64,000 bases of DNA from Elusimicrobiota bacterium (GTDB lineage Bacteria > CG03 > SLGR01 > JAFGSA01). Shown here piece by piece: positions 17,255 through 28,200 of the stretch. The position numbers and the translations under genes are program-made. The first letter of the stretch is position 1. The number at the start of each line of letters is the position of its first letter. The stretch is from the NCBI GenBank assembly GCA_016934855.1, contig JAFGSA010000053.1, forward strand, positions 20,128 to 84,127, given 5' to 3'. The notes under the pieces are model-generated. The model was not told where the DNA came from. It saw only the letters and a list, made by a program, of their open reading frames with translations, and ran no database searches.

Positions 17255-20200
17255 ATGGATCCATTAAGCAGGTTTATCTCATACTTTGTAAACCGTCACC
17301 TTCTGACGAATCTGATATTCGCCGTTGTTTTTATAGGCGGCTTTTTCGCATGGAACAATACCAGCAAGGAAGAGATGCCGGATATAGAATTCGACCATGC
17401 GCGCATAACGGCAAGCTATCCGGGAGCTACTGCCGAAGAAGTGGAGCATTTCGTCACGAGGCCGCTGGAGGACCAGATTAAGGGTATCGACGGTGTCTAC
17501 AGGGTTACGAGCACTTCCAGCGACGGCGGGTGCAATATATCTGTCGATTTCGAGCAGAATTATCCGGACCTGGACGAGGCCCTCATGGAGGTCAGGAACT
17601 CCGTCCTGGATGTCGATCTGCCCGACGATATCAGGGACGACCCTGAAGTTCACATCTGGAAGACTACCAAGATGGCGATAATAGACATAGCCCTGATCGA
17701 TACCACCAGGCACCTGCTCGATGTGCAATCGCGAAGAAGGCTGCAGCAGTATGCGTATAACCTGGAGCAGCAGCTTCTCAATATGCCGGAGATAAACACG
17801 GTGGAAAAGACCGGGTATCTGAAAGAGGAGATACAGATAACCGTCGACCCGGCCAGGCTGAGGATATTCGATATACCTTTTAATACAGTCATGCGGGAAG
17901 TGGAGAATAATAATATCCGGCAGCCCGCGGGAAACATAGAAATAAAAAATGAGCCAAAGGTCACGCTGCTCTCGGAGCTGGACACGGTAGACAAACTGAG
18001 CGACCTGGTAATCCAGGGCGGGTTCGAAGGGCAGGTAGTCAGGCTGAGCGAGATAGCCGGCATAAGACGCGCTTACGAGAAGAATAAGGCCATAACGAAG
18101 ATAAACGGTCATGAAGGCATTGTCTTAAGAGCTGTAAAAAACAGCTCGTTCGGTATACTCGAAGCAATAGATGCGGTCAAAGGTCAGATCGAGGTATTCC
18201 GTAAGAACAGCCTGGAAGGTACCGGTATTAGATTGATGGCTCTCGATGACGAATCCGTAGACCTGAAGAACAGGCTCTCTATCGTGCTCTCTAACGGCAC
18301 AATAGGGTTCATCCTGATCCTAGTGATGCTGTTCCTGTTCCTTGATATAAGGTCCGGGATATGGGTCGCCATGGGCATACCGTTCACGCTCTGTTTTTCG
18401 ATGATCTGCGTTTTCATGGCAGGATATACGATAAACAATATCACTTTATCGGCAGTTATCATAGTTCTTGGGATGATAGTCGATGACGCCATAGTCGTTT
18501 CAGAGAACATCATCCGCCTGCGTTCGGAAGGAATGCCGTCCGAACAGTCGGCCGTTGAAGGCACGGCTTTCGTCTTCACCCCGGTAATAGGGAGCATACT
18601 GACTACTTGCATAGCTTTTGTCCCTCTTTTCTTTTTTCAGGCCAGGTTCGGGAAAATGCTCCAGTTCATACCCCCGATAATATTCTTCATGCTGGGCGCC
18701 AGCCTCTTCGAGTCTTTGATAATACTGCCGGGGCACATGCGCCTTGATATACCGGTTCTGGACAGGATAAGCGGGTTATTCTCGAGAAAGGGAGAAACAG
18801 GCAGGAATAAGCACTGGTTTGCTGCAGTAGAGGACGCATACGGTAATTTCCTGAACAGGATGCTCCCTTTCAAGTGGTTCATATTCCCCGTCTTTATTTT
18901 CCTGCTGGGATTCTCAGTGTATATAGTCAATACCAAGATGAAATTCGTCATGTTCCCGCGCGAGGAGACCAGGGATGTAAGGATAGACGGGGAAGCTGCT
19001 TCGAATGCGGACCGTTTCGACACGGCAGAACTCTCCAAAAAAGTGGAAGATGTGCTCGAAACTTATGTCGGGAAAGAAGTGATAGGATTTACTACCAGGA
19101 TCGCCAGGAGCAGGTGGGGCAGGGCTGTGGAGGAGAATAAGTTCAATATCAGGGTAGAGATAGTGCCCAAGGAAAAAAGGAAGAAATCGGCAGACCTGCT
19201 TATAAAGGAGTGGGGAGAAAAATTAAGGGATATAGAAGGACTCGAAGATATACAGGTTACCAAGAGCCGATGGGGACACGCTAGCGGGAGTCCCGTCGAA
19301 GTGATGATAAAGGAGAACGACGACGGGATAAGGAAGGAAGTCTCCGGAGAACTGCTGGAGCTGATGAGCAGGCATCCCGCTCTGGAGAATGTGGAAATTG
19401 ACCAGCCGCTGGAAAATCCTGAGTACAAGATAAGCCTCAGGAGAGAGAAGATAAAGCGCCTCTCCATAAACCCTTCGGATGTTTCTTCGACCCTCAGGTC
19501 CGCTCTGGAAGGCACGGTCATATATGACCTGCCGAACGGCGATGAAGAAGTCGATGTGCGGTTCACCGTGATAGAATCGGCCAAGGATAATATCGAAAAG
19601 ATACTGGATATCCCGATAGAGAACACGGGAGATTATCTCGTGCCTCTGAGGGAGATAGTGGAAGTAAACAAGACTATAACGCCGAATTCCATAGAGAGGA
19701 AGGATTACAAGCGGATAACGACAGTTTACGCGGATATCAGGAAAGCCTCGAAAAAGACACCTGTAGAGATAGCTCGGGACCTGGAGGAAAACGTATTTCC
19801 CGGGGTTATTATGAAACATCCGACTACAATAATAGGTTTCGAGGGGGAGATAAAGGATACGCGGGAGTCGACGGGAGATTTCAAGAACGCGATAATACTG
19901 GCGGTCCTTCTGATATACATTGTCCTTGTCCTCCTGTTTAATTCGCTTACGAAGCCTATTATCATAATGCTTTCCATACCGTTCGGGATAATAGGTATAG
20001 TGCTGGCGTTCTGGCTGCACGGGAAAGTCCTTTTCGGGTTTTTCGCCGCGATCGGCGCGGTAGGACTTGCGGGAGTCGTCGTCAATGATTCTATAGTAAT
20101 GATCGCCAAACTCAGCAGGAATTACGACGACGGCCGTCCTAAAACAGAGTCCAACGATCAGATAGCATCGATAGCGAAGACAAGGCTGAGGGCGGTAATA

Positions 20201-20419
20201 CTGACGACCGTAACGACAGTCGCAGGGCTGCTCCCTACGGCTTACGGGTTCACCGGATATGACGCCATGCTGGCGGAAATGATGCTTGCTCTTACATGGG
20301 GACTGCTTTTCGGGACCTTCATCACCCTCATACTGGTCCCGTGCACCTACAGTCTGAGCAAGGATATCAGATATGCATGGAAAGGGTTCTTCCGCGGGGT
20401 TGAAGAGAATGCCCGATAA
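17255..20419 (+). CDS. RND efflux permease (second copy)
   Basis: 1,054 residues with the same architecture as the pump at 10118: TM1 near the N-terminus, two periplasmic domains and two six-helix bundles. TM4 retains the Asp pair (GMIVDDAIVVSEN, about residues 405-417), and TM10 again reads VVVND in place of the AcrB lysine region. The two pumps are clearly paralogous (shared LLTNL/LVNL openings, YPGA motifs) but diverged. The ATG has no visible Shine-Dalgarno. A tolC gene overlaps the end, and again there is no adaptor gene. The substrate is unknown. Confidence 0.92.
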   Translation: MDPLSRFISYFVNRHLLTNLIFAVVFIGGFFAWNNTSKEEMPDIEFDHARITASYPGATAEEVEHFVTRPLEDQIKGIDGVYRVTSTSSDGGCNISVDFEQNYPDLDEALMEVRNSVLDVDLPDDIRDDPEVHIWKTTKMAIIDIALIDTTRHLLDVQSRRRLQQYAYNLEQQLLNMPEINTVEKTGYLKEEIQITVDPARLRIFDIPFNTVMREVENNNIRQPAGNIEIKNEPKVTLLSELDTVDKLSDLVIQGGFEGQVVRLSEIAGIRRAYEKNKAITKINGHEGIVLRAVKNSSFGILEAIDAVKGQIEVFRKNSLEGTGIRLMALDDESVDLKNRLSIVLSNGTIGFILILVMLFLFLDIRSGIWVAMGIPFTLCFSMICVFMAGYTINNITLSAVIIVLGMIVDDAIVVSENIIRLRSEGMPSEQSAVEGTAFVFTPVIGSILTTCIAFVPLFFFQARFGKMLQFIPPIIFFMLGASLFESLIILPGHMRLDIPVLDRISGLFSRKGETGRNKHWFAAVEDAYGNFLNRMLPFKWFIFPVFIFLLGFSVYIVNTKMKFVMFPREETRDVRIDGEAASNADRFDTAELSKKVEDVLETYVGKEVIGFTTRIARSRWGRAVEENKFNIRVEIVPKEKRKKSADLLIKEWGEKLRDIEGLEDIQVTKSRWGHASGSPVEVMIKENDDGIRKEVSGELLELMSRHPALENVEIDQPLENPEYKISLRREKIKRLSINPSDVSSTLRSALEGTVIYDLPNGDEEVDVRFTVIESAKDNIEKILDIPIENTGDYLVPLREIVEVNKTITPNSIERKDYKRITTVYADIRKASKKTPVEIARDLEENVFPGVIMKHPTTIIGFEGEIKDTRESTGDFKNAIILAVLLIYIVLVLLFNSLTKPIIIMLSIPFGIIGIVLAFWLHGKVLFGFFAAIGAVGLAGVVVNDSIVMIAKLSRNYDDGRPKTESNDQIASIAKTRLRAVILTTVTTVAGLLPTAYGFTGYDAMLAEMMLALTWGLLFGTFITLILVPCTYSLSKDIRYAWKGFFRGVEENAR

Positions 20420-21833
20420 GATAAAATACGTCATCCCCTTGTTCCTTTATCTTCTTTCTTCCTGCATAGGCAGCAGTGCCGGGCAGGAAGGGACGCCTGT
20501 CGCGCGCAATGTCAGGATACTGACTATAGAGGAATTCCTGGAAACGGCAGTCAGAAACGATACTGTATTCGAAGAGATACTCATCGACGAACTTGCGTTA
20601 AAATACAGCAAAGGACTGGGGCTTCCGGCAGGAGACCTGGTCCTGGATGTCAAAAGCCGGTACGAATTCAGCCATGAAGAAGGAGGCAGCGACCCGTCCG
20701 CAACTATAGCGTTGAGCAGGCTTTTCCCGTATAATGGAACATCAGTCTCTGCAGAATATACTACAGCTCCGTCGATCCCAGATAATACTTCAGAAGTAAC
20801 TTTAACAATATCCCAGCCAGTTGCTAAAAATGCTTTCGGCAGGAACGTTAGGATGCAGGACAGGCTCATGGATAAACAGGACAGCATAGCCAGATACCAG
20901 ATAATCGAGGCCTACGAAGATTACATGGCCGTTCTCATTACGGCATATTACAGCTGGTACCTGGCATACGGAAATCTCAGAATAGGAGAATCCTCATACA
21001 ATCAGAGCTTGAAACTGCTCGATAACATCAAAGACCGGCAGAAGAGCAAGATCGCCCTGCCTATAGATGTGAACAAGATAAATATACAGGTCCTTTCAAA
21101 GAAGGAGACACTGATCGATCTCGAGCATGAATATAAGAATATACTCAATTTTATCAGGCAGGCGACAAGATACAACGGGGCAGATATACTCGAGCCGGAG
21201 GAACCGTTTGCCTACAGGGAAGAGGATATCTCCTTTAAAGAAGACTACAGCAGGTTCGTTGAGAGAAGCAGGACTTACGGTATTTTAAAGCTCCTCGAAG
21301 AGAAACATGCGCTTCTTGTCGATATAGATTCAGATGATCTGCTCCCGTCTACCAATATACTTCTCGGGTATGCCGTGGAGGGTGAAGGAGCGGGTCTGAA
21401 AGACCCGGATGCCGCCGTTTTTGCGGGCTTGTCGGTCAGTTGGCCGATACCGGACATGAAGGGCAGGTCGGAGTTGGAAGCGACGCGTATAGAAGAGAAG
21501 AAGAACCAGGTAAAGACTGCCAATACTCATGTCAGGATAAAAACCGATCTGGAAGAGATATTTATCGGGATAGAGAAAGAGAGAGAACTGATAACCCTGG
21601 CCGAAGACAAGATAGATCTGGCCGAACGCATACTGTCTGACGAGGAAAAAAACTATTCATACGGTAAAGTGTCGCTGAACGATCTTATCGCCGCGGTCAA
21701 CCGCGTAGACGAGACCAGATTCTATAAAATACTTCACTCGTCGCGCCTTAAGATACTTGAGACGGAATGGCTCAGGATGACCGACAGGCTGGTCTCTGAA
21801 AAGGGTATATACCGCGATAGTGAAACTGAATAG
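20409..21833 (+). CDS. TolC family outer-membrane efflux lipoprotein (second copy)
   Basis: 474 residues from the ATG at 20409, which overlaps the end of the RND gene by 11 bases. An upstream in-frame start at 20373 lies inside that gene and would bury the signal peptide. The N-terminus has a hydrophobic stretch and a lipobox-like LSSC with Cys19, so this copy may be lipid-anchored like OprM/CusC. Long helical hairpins (for example residues ~160-260 and ~370-460) follow the OEP pattern, with degenerate strand segments between. It pairs with the adjacent RND pump. Confidence 0.83.
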   Translation: MPDKIKYVIPLFLYLLSSCIGSSAGQEGTPVARNVRILTIEEFLETAVRNDTVFEEILIDELALKYSKGLGLPAGDLVLDVKSRYEFSHEEGGSDPSATIALSRLFPYNGTSVSAEYTTAPSIPDNTSEVTLTISQPVAKNAFGRNVRMQDRLMDKQDSIARYQIIEAYEDYMAVLITAYYSWYLAYGNLRIGESSYNQSLKLLDNIKDRQKSKIALPIDVNKINIQVLSKKETLIDLEHEYKNILNFIRQATRYNGADILEPEEPFAYREEDISFKEDYSRFVERSRTYGILKLLEEKHALLVDIDSDDLLPSTNILLGYAVEGEGAGLKDPDAAVFAGLSVSWPIPDMKGRSELEATRIEEKKNQVKTANTHVRIKTDLEEIFIGIEKERELITLAEDKIDLAERILSDEEKNYSYGKVSLNDLIAAVNRVDETRFYKILHSSRLKILETEWLRMTDRLVSEKGIYRDSETE

Positions 21834-21928
21834 CCGTCTCGTCTTCCGTCCTGTCTTATTATTGACATTGATGTCATATTTTGTAAAAGATAAGTATTCA
21901 TGGCAGCTAAGTTTAAAGAATAATTACG

Positions 21929-22222
21929 ATGTTTATAGTAAGTAATCTGTTAATAGCAGCGGCAAAAATACTGGATATCGCATTATCCGTAATGTTCTGG
22001 CTTATCATGATAAGGGCGCTTATCAGCTGGGTCAATCCCGACCCGTATAATATGATAGTGCAGTTCCTCTACAGGGCCACCGAACCGGTTTTGAAGCCCA
22101 TAAGGGATAAACTCCCTTACACGGCCGTAGATATATCGCCTGTAATAGCGTTTATCGGAATAGTATTCATCAGGTCTTTTATCGTCAGGACAATATTCGA
22201 TATCGCAATGAGACTCCGCTGA
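21929..22222 (+). CDS. yggT: YggT family membrane protein
   Basis: 97 residues with two hydrophobic segments (about 5-30 and 68-92) joined by the conserved YggT loop: RALISWVNPDPYN, then LYRATEPVLKPIRDKLP. The family is widespread. It is linked to cell-division or envelope organisation and to osmotic tolerance, but its molecular role is unsettled. It lies 95 bases after the tolC gene, and a ferredoxin-like gene follows immediately. Confidence 0.88.
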   Translation: MFIVSNLLIAAAKILDIALSVMFWLIMIRALISWVNPDPYNMIVQFLYRATEPVLKPIRDKLPYTAVDISPVIAFIGIVFIRSFIVRTIFDIAMRLR

Positions 22223-22223
22223 G

Positions 22224-22424
22224 GTGCATGATTTGAGAAAGAACAGTAATGTATCAGTAGACAGGGAGAGATGTACAGGCTGCGGCGCATGCGTGAGTTT
22301 ATGTCCCCGGAAGATACTCTACATCGACAAAGAGGGCAAATGTGCGGTTAATATCGAGCCGGAATGCGACAGGCTGAAAGGCTGCGAACGGTCATGCCCT
22401 GCGGACGCCATAAAGATCAATTGA
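22224..22424 (+). CDS. Small 4Fe-4S ferredoxin-like protein
   Basis: 66 residues from GTG at 22224. A TTG at 22233 has the better-placed GAGGTG site and would remove three residues. The first cluster motif is complete: C17, C20, C23 and C27-Pro (CTGCGACVSLCP). The second half has C48, C54 and C58-Pro (CERSCP), plus C40, giving an irregularly spaced second site. It probably holds one certain and one possible [4Fe-4S] cluster and acts as a small electron carrier in an anaerobic cytoplasm. No redox partner gene is adjacent. Confidence 0.75.
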   Translation: MHDLRKNSNVSVDRERCTGCGACVSLCPRKILYIDKEGKCAVNIEPECDRLKGCERSCPADAIKIN

Positions 22425-22433
22425 CGTAAACGG

Positions 22434-23177
22434 ATGAAAAATACGGTAAAATTACAGGTTTTAGCGGCTGCATTGCTCCTGTTTTATACAAGCAGCCTTG
22501 CCGCGTCCGGTAAAGCTGAATGGAATCCTGCGCTTGATGCGGTTATGGAAGATATCCATTGGCTGGGGCATGATACCTTCAGGATAGAATATGAAGGAAA
22601 AATAATCTATACGGACCCTTTTCAACTGCAGAATCCGGAAAAAAAGGCCGATATAATATTTGTAACGCATGAACATAGTGATCACTGTTCTCCCGCGGAT
22701 ATAGAGAAGATAAGGAAAGAAAGCACCGTCATTATAGCGGCGAGACTCGCGGCGGAAAAACTTCAGGGACAGGTACAGATAGTCTCTCCCCGGGAGAAGA
22801 TCGAGGTGGGAGGCATCGAAGTGGAGACAGTCCCGGCATATAATGTGAACAAATTCAGGAGTCCCGGGGTACCTTTTCACCCTGAGGAGAATGGCGGCGT
22901 GGGATATATACTGAATATCAAAGGCGCACGAGTATACCATGCGGGTGATACGGATGTAATACCCGAGATGAAGGAGATCAGGGCCGATATCTTCCTGGTG
23001 CCGGTGAGCGGTATTTATGTAATGACCGCCGCTGAAGCTGTCGAAGCGGCCGGATTGATAAAACCTGCTATAGCAGTGCCGATGCATATCGGCAGGCATA
23101 TGGGAACTGAGGACGACGCCGTTTATCTGAAAAAAAACGCCGGATGCGAAGTCAGGATCCTGCCTATAGAAGAATAA
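22434..23177 (+). CDS. Exported metallo-beta-lactamase-fold hydrolase, UlaG-like
   Basis: 247 residues. An N-terminal signal peptide (about residues 1-24, ending SSLAAS) precedes the MBL fold. Metal motifs are HEHSDH (H79, H81, D83, H84), a later YHAGDTD (third His/Asp) and VPMHIG near the C-terminus. This order matches the UlaG-like/YtkL branch. Family knowledge: members hydrolyse phosphoesters, lactones or amides, and substrate is not predictable. Export is unusual for this branch, most members being cytoplasmic. An inverted repeat TCAGGT/ACCTGA lies right after the stop (23179-23202). Confidence 0.83.
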   Translation: MKNTVKLQVLAAALLLFYTSSLAASGKAEWNPALDAVMEDIHWLGHDTFRIEYEGKIIYTDPFQLQNPEKKADIIFVTHEHSDHCSPADIEKIRKESTVIIAARLAAEKLQGQVQIVSPREKIEVGGIEVETVPAYNVNKFRSPGVPFHPEENGGVGYILNIKGARVYHAGDTDVIPEMKEIRADIFLVPVSGIYVMTAAEAVEAAGLIKPAIAVPMHIGRHMGTEDDAVYLKKNAGCEVRILPIEE

Positions 23178-23260
23178 CTCAGGTTTTTATCCGCTTACCT
23201 GAACAGCTTGAAAAGTACATCCATATATAGTAGACTTGTCCTGGGGGAAGAAATTATTTA

Positions 23261-25138
23261 ATGAAAAAATGGATAAAATTATTATTTTATCTCGCAATCA
23301 CCGCTTTCCTGTTTAGCCTGTTCAGAAACAACTTGCTGCTTTTCCATGCTTCCACGGGGTTTTTGAGCGTCGTTATAGCCGCCGGGATCTTCATGATCAC
23401 CTGGCATTCCAGGAAGATACTCAATAACGGTTTCATCATCTTCCTGGGAGTGGGATACCTTTTCATCGGGATAGTGGATTTTCTGCAGATCCTGAGCTAC
23501 CCCGAGATCGGCGTGCTGTACAGTATAGATATGAATACGACAATACAGCTATGGACCGCGGGCAGGTATCTGGAAGCCGGCACTTTCATCGCGGGTATTT
23601 TCTTCGTAAATAAAAATAATATCTACTACTATCAGATGCCGGTTTATGCGCTGGTTACTTTCTTGTTATTGTTTTCCATCATTCACCTGGGTATATTTCC
23701 CGCCTGCTACATCGCCGGCGCAGGCGCGACCATGTTTAAATTGGTAAACAACGGCATCATAATACTTCTGTTCATGATAGCGGGATATCTTATCTATATC
23801 AACAGGAGCACGATGGGCGGTAAAGCGATGATACTCCTGGAGTGCGCGATAGCGGCTTCCATAATATCCGAACTCATGTTTGTTCGCTATACCCATATAG
23901 CGTATATGTTCCACACCTGCGGGCATCTTGTGAAACTAACATCATATTACTTTCTTTACCTTGCTATATCGAATGTCAGGCAGAAGTTTTCGGGAGAAGA
24001 CCTCTATCTCAGCCTTATCATGAAGAACATGGAGACTTCCAGGAAAAAAGAGGAGATACTGAAGCAGAAGGAATTCACCGATAACATACTCAATACCGCG
24101 CAGACCATAGTGCTGGTGCTGGATATAGACGCCAGCATAGTGTATTTCAACAGGTACATGCAGGACATATCCGGATACAGGCTCGAAGATGTAAGGGGAT
24201 GCGACTGGTTCAGCACGTTTCTGCCCCAAGAGGAAGCGGGAATAATAAAAAAAGTCTTCAGGGAGACCGTCAGGGATATGGATACCAGGGGCACAGTAAA
24301 CTCGATAATCACAAGATCGGGAAGGAAACTTGATATAGAATGGTATAATAAGACACTGAAGGATGACCGCGGGAACGTATACGGAGTCCTCTCAATTGGC
24401 TATGATGTAACCGAGAAACTGAAGAACGAGAAAGAAAGAAGAGATTACGAGAAGAAACTCGCATACCTGGAAAAACTGTCTTCGCTTGGAAAACTCGCCG
24501 GCGGAGTCGCTCACGAGATAAACAACCCTCTCACTTCCATCCTTTCTACGGCCGAGCTTCTCGAAGACGAGATCGGCGAGGACAGCAGGATAAAACAGGA
24601 TATAGAGCAGATAATATCCGAATCTAAGAGGATAAAAGACATCGTTAAAAGTTTCCTGGGATACGCGCGCAGCAGGGAGTATATTTTCAGGGATGCCGAT
24701 ATAAACGATATCGTGGAAGATGTGCTCAGCGTGATCGGAAGGGGAAAACTCGACAAGTATGAAGTCGTTAAGGATTATTCGCGCGACCTGGAGAAGATAT
24801 CCATAAGCAAATTCCATATGGAGGAAGTCCTCATCAATATGATATCCAATGCGCTGGAGAGCATGGAAGACGGCGGGAAACTGACCTTGTCAACGGGCAG
24901 AAAAGACGCGGAATGGGTATACATATCGATCAGGGACACCGGGGTCGGTATAGGAAAAAAAGATATAGATAAGATATTCGAGCCGTACTATACAACTAAG
25001 AAAGTCATGGGAACGGGGCTGGGCCTGTCTACCTGCGCTGTCATAATAGCGAGGCACGAAGGCACTATAGAGGTGAAATGTGAGGGCGAGGGTAAGGGCG
25101 CTGAATTCATAATATACCTTCCGAATAAAAGAAGTTAA
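23261..25138 (+). CDS. MASE3-PAS sensor histidine kinase
   Basis: 625 residues. The N-terminal ~230 residues carry seven or so membrane helices of the MASE3 type (GFIIFLGVGYLFIGIVDFLQ, WTAGRYLEAGTFIAG). A PAS domain spans about 280-390. HisKA follows with the phospho-acceptor His418 (GGVAHEINNPL), then a HATPase_c domain with N box (NMISNALESM), G1 (DTGVGIG) and G2 (GTGLGLS) elements. Asn follows the HE, typical of NtrB-like kinases. No response regulator gene lies next to it; the nearest receivers are at 44540 and 47021. The signal is probably sensed within the membrane. Confidence 0.9.
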   Translation: MKKWIKLLFYLAITAFLFSLFRNNLLLFHASTGFLSVVIAAGIFMITWHSRKILNNGFIIFLGVGYLFIGIVDFLQILSYPEIGVLYSIDMNTTIQLWTAGRYLEAGTFIAGIFFVNKNNIYYYQMPVYALVTFLLLFSIIHLGIFPACYIAGAGATMFKLVNNGIIILLFMIAGYLIYINRSTMGGKAMILLECAIAASIISELMFVRYTHIAYMFHTCGHLVKLTSYYFLYLAISNVRQKFSGEDLYLSLIMKNMETSRKKEEILKQKEFTDNILNTAQTIVLVLDIDASIVYFNRYMQDISGYRLEDVRGCDWFSTFLPQEEAGIIKKVFRETVRDMDTRGTVNSIITRSGRKLDIEWYNKTLKDDRGNVYGVLSIGYDVTEKLKNEKERRDYEKKLAYLEKLSSLGKLAGGVAHEINNPLTSILSTAELLEDEIGEDSRIKQDIEQIISESKRIKDIVKSFLGYARSREYIFRDADINDIVEDVLSVIGRGKLDKYEVVKDYSRDLEKISISKFHMEEVLINMISNALESMEDGGKLTLSTGRKDAEWVYISIRDTGVGIGKKDIDKIFEPYYTTKKVMGTGLGLSTCAVIIARHEGTIEVKCEGEGKGAEFIIYLPNKRS

Positions 25139-25219
25139 GGGCCGGCCTGGACCGGGCAGGCATAATTAGTCTATACTGATTATCATCGATGTAAGAGTAT
25201 ACTTATCCCAGGAGACATA

Positions 25220-28200
25220 GTGTTTATAGAAAAACGGATTGACAAGAAGCGGTCAATTAGCCGCATCCTGCCGTATCTGCGGAAAAGCGGCATGATCCTA
25301 ATCGTGATGCTGCTGCCGGCATATTTATCAGCCGAAGACAAGAACAGCCTTCCAATGGAGATAATAAAAAGGCACTTGCTCAGGAAATACGGTCTTGTCG
25401 CAGAGTATTCCGATATAAAATACAGTTTTCCAAATACGGTTACCGCAGGGCAAGTTACAATCAAAGACCCTGCCGGTATCGTATTGGCAAGGTTTAACGA
25501 AATGGTTTCAGACGTCCAGGTGAAGGGCATCGCAGTCAAGAATATATCATTCAGCAGGATCTCGATGAAGGATATATATCTATATGCCGAAAAAGACAGG
25601 AGCGGAAAAATAACGATACCGTTCTTTTCGTATCTGAAAAGTGATAAGGGTTTGAAAACCGCCGCCGTCGAAGAAGTGAAGTTCATAGTGCAGAGATTTA
25701 TTGCGGAAAAGGCTATGATCAGCATAAAAGACGCAAACGGTACGACAGACATCGCGGCTGAACGCCTGAAAGCGGATACTTCCGGAGAGCAGAAGCCTGC
25801 TGTGGTCAACGTCAAGGTCTCACAAATAAGCATACCTTCCGGAAAGCAGAGGAAAATAACCGAGATAGGCATGACTGCGGTATTTGAAAACAGAAAAGTC
25901 ATCGTTAAGAACATCGGTTTCAGGCTGGATGATACGGCTTACTTTACCGGCAAGGCGGAATATGTTCACGAGACAAAAATGGCTTCAGCAGAAATTAATG
26001 TTTCCGTATTCGGAGGTAATATGAAGGGGGCACTGATATACGCGTTAAATGAAAAGAGCCTTGTCAGTTCCAAAATGGACCTGCAGGGCATAAGTCTCGC
26101 AGAGCTGAAGAAAAATACGGGCATGGTCCGGGGAATCGCTGACGGCATTATAGGCGGAACTGCGGAATTTTCCGGTAAGCCGGGTGTGGTATCGACATGG
26201 AAAGTCGATGCAGTTCTGAACGTAGAGAAAGCTATTTACGGCAATACAGGCTTGCCGGGCTTGAAATTCGAAGCAAAAATAAACGGAGGGAGACTGGAAG
26301 CCTCACTTACCCAGGGCGTTTCCAGCGTTGGCTTGAAGGGTATGCTCAAGAGCGCAGACGAGATAGATCTAATCTTCAATGCTGATTTTCCCGAGATTGA
26401 AGATATGGCAAGGATCATGGGCGTGAGTTCCCTCTCCGGAAATATTATCGGGCAGGGGTATATCAGGGGAAGCGTCAAGGACCCATACGTATCATGCGAT
26501 ATGAGCGGGTCTTCAGTGAAATACTCGGGCCTGGCGGTACGGGCCGGCAGGCTGTTGTTTACTTATTCCGATTCGGAGATCTATCTGGACAGTCTTGAAT
26601 TATCGGGTCAGACGGACCTGGCAGGTATCACTTATAAAACATCATCCGGCGGGCACCCCAAAGGCATGTTGTCTTATTCACTTAGTCTCTCCGGTCCGTA
26701 TAAGTATCCGTCAGGTTATTTCAAGATAGAAGTGATCGACCCTGCTCTTGACAGCATCCGACTTGAAAAAATCAGGATAGAAGGGCAGGTTAAGAACAGA
26801 ACAATCAGTATAAGAAAATCCCATATAGAAGGCTACGGCGCCCGATGCGGGATAAAGGGCGAGTTGCATTATGAAGATAAGACAGGAAATCTGAAGCTCT
26901 TGGTAAGGAGATCTATCCTGGCGGGACAAAGGGGAGAGAAAATACTGTCTGCGGATATAAGCTTCATTTCGGGGGAAGAAATGTTTGAAATCACCGTAGA
27001 TGATGCAGAGTTAAATGTTTCGGGTCTAGACATTGTATCTGACAGGTTCAAAGATATAAATGGAAAGGCTGTTATAAGAGGAAAGTTCGGCATGCATAAC
27101 GGAGCCCCGGTCATCGAAACAGAAATAAAGACAGGGAAGTTGCGTGCGGAAGACCTGTTAGTCGATGATCTGTATGTGAAATGTCTCTTCCGGGAAGGCA
27201 TACTGCATCTGGAGGAGGTAATCCTTTCGAGGGGTTCCGATAGGATCGATATCAACGCGGAATTTGCAGTAGATATCAAAAGTGGTAAACCGGTTGTGTT
27301 GTCGGGGGAGATACCATCCAGGCTGTATGTGAAAGGAGACGTTGACCTCTCTTCGGTCGGGAGGCTTATCGCTTCGGATTTCAACATGGAGGGAAAGGTT
27401 CAGGCGGATCTTAGGATATGCGGTACGATGTGCGAAGCCGAATCGGAAGGATATTTAAAAATAGAAGACGGTCATTTCAGCAGAACAGATGCGGTATCCG
27501 CCATAGAAGACGCAGAAATTGACATAACGATAAAGGACAGGACTGTCACCTTAAAGAATGCCTGCTTCAGTATCGCCGGACACGATGTGAGAATGACCGG
27601 TAATACGGAGTATGCGAACATGAACGAATTCAATTTTACGTTTAAAACCTTCATAAACGGGAAGGAATCCCTGACCGGGGAAGGGAGAGTCTCCGGAGAA
27701 AGACTTGATATGGAGATAAGGAGTTCAGATACTGACTTGTCCATATTCAAGCCATTCTTCGGGTCTTTGAAGGAGCTGGGGGGGAATGCCGGGGGACAAT
27801 TGAAGATATCCGGTACGGCCGGTCATCCCGAGTTGAGCGGGAATATATCTATAAAGGGCATAGTTATGGCAGATGAAGATGATATCATCGATGTCGGGAA
27901 CGGCGAAATAGAGATATATTTCAATGACTATTACCTGACTATCGGAAAAGTTTCGGCTATCTTGAATGACGGCCGCATGCAGATAACGGGCAGAGCAGGG
28001 ATTAAAGATAAGAAAGTCGTCGATACGGAAATAAGATTACATTTTGAAGAAAACAGGCTCGACATACCCGGGGTTGTCAGGTGCAGGCTTAAGACTGCCG
28101 ATATGGATGTAGCCCAGGCGGACGGCAGGTTCCTGATAAGCGGTATCATAGACGCCGGAGAGGTCAAGTATACCGGGAATATAAGCATAGATGATTTAAT

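Noticed and set aside
19223..20434. A 403-codon frame on the minus strand opposite the second RND gene
   Set aside because: Composition is low-complexity Tyr/Arg-rich, with no domain, no ribosome site and full overlap with a well-supported RND gene; it is a mirror-frame artefact.
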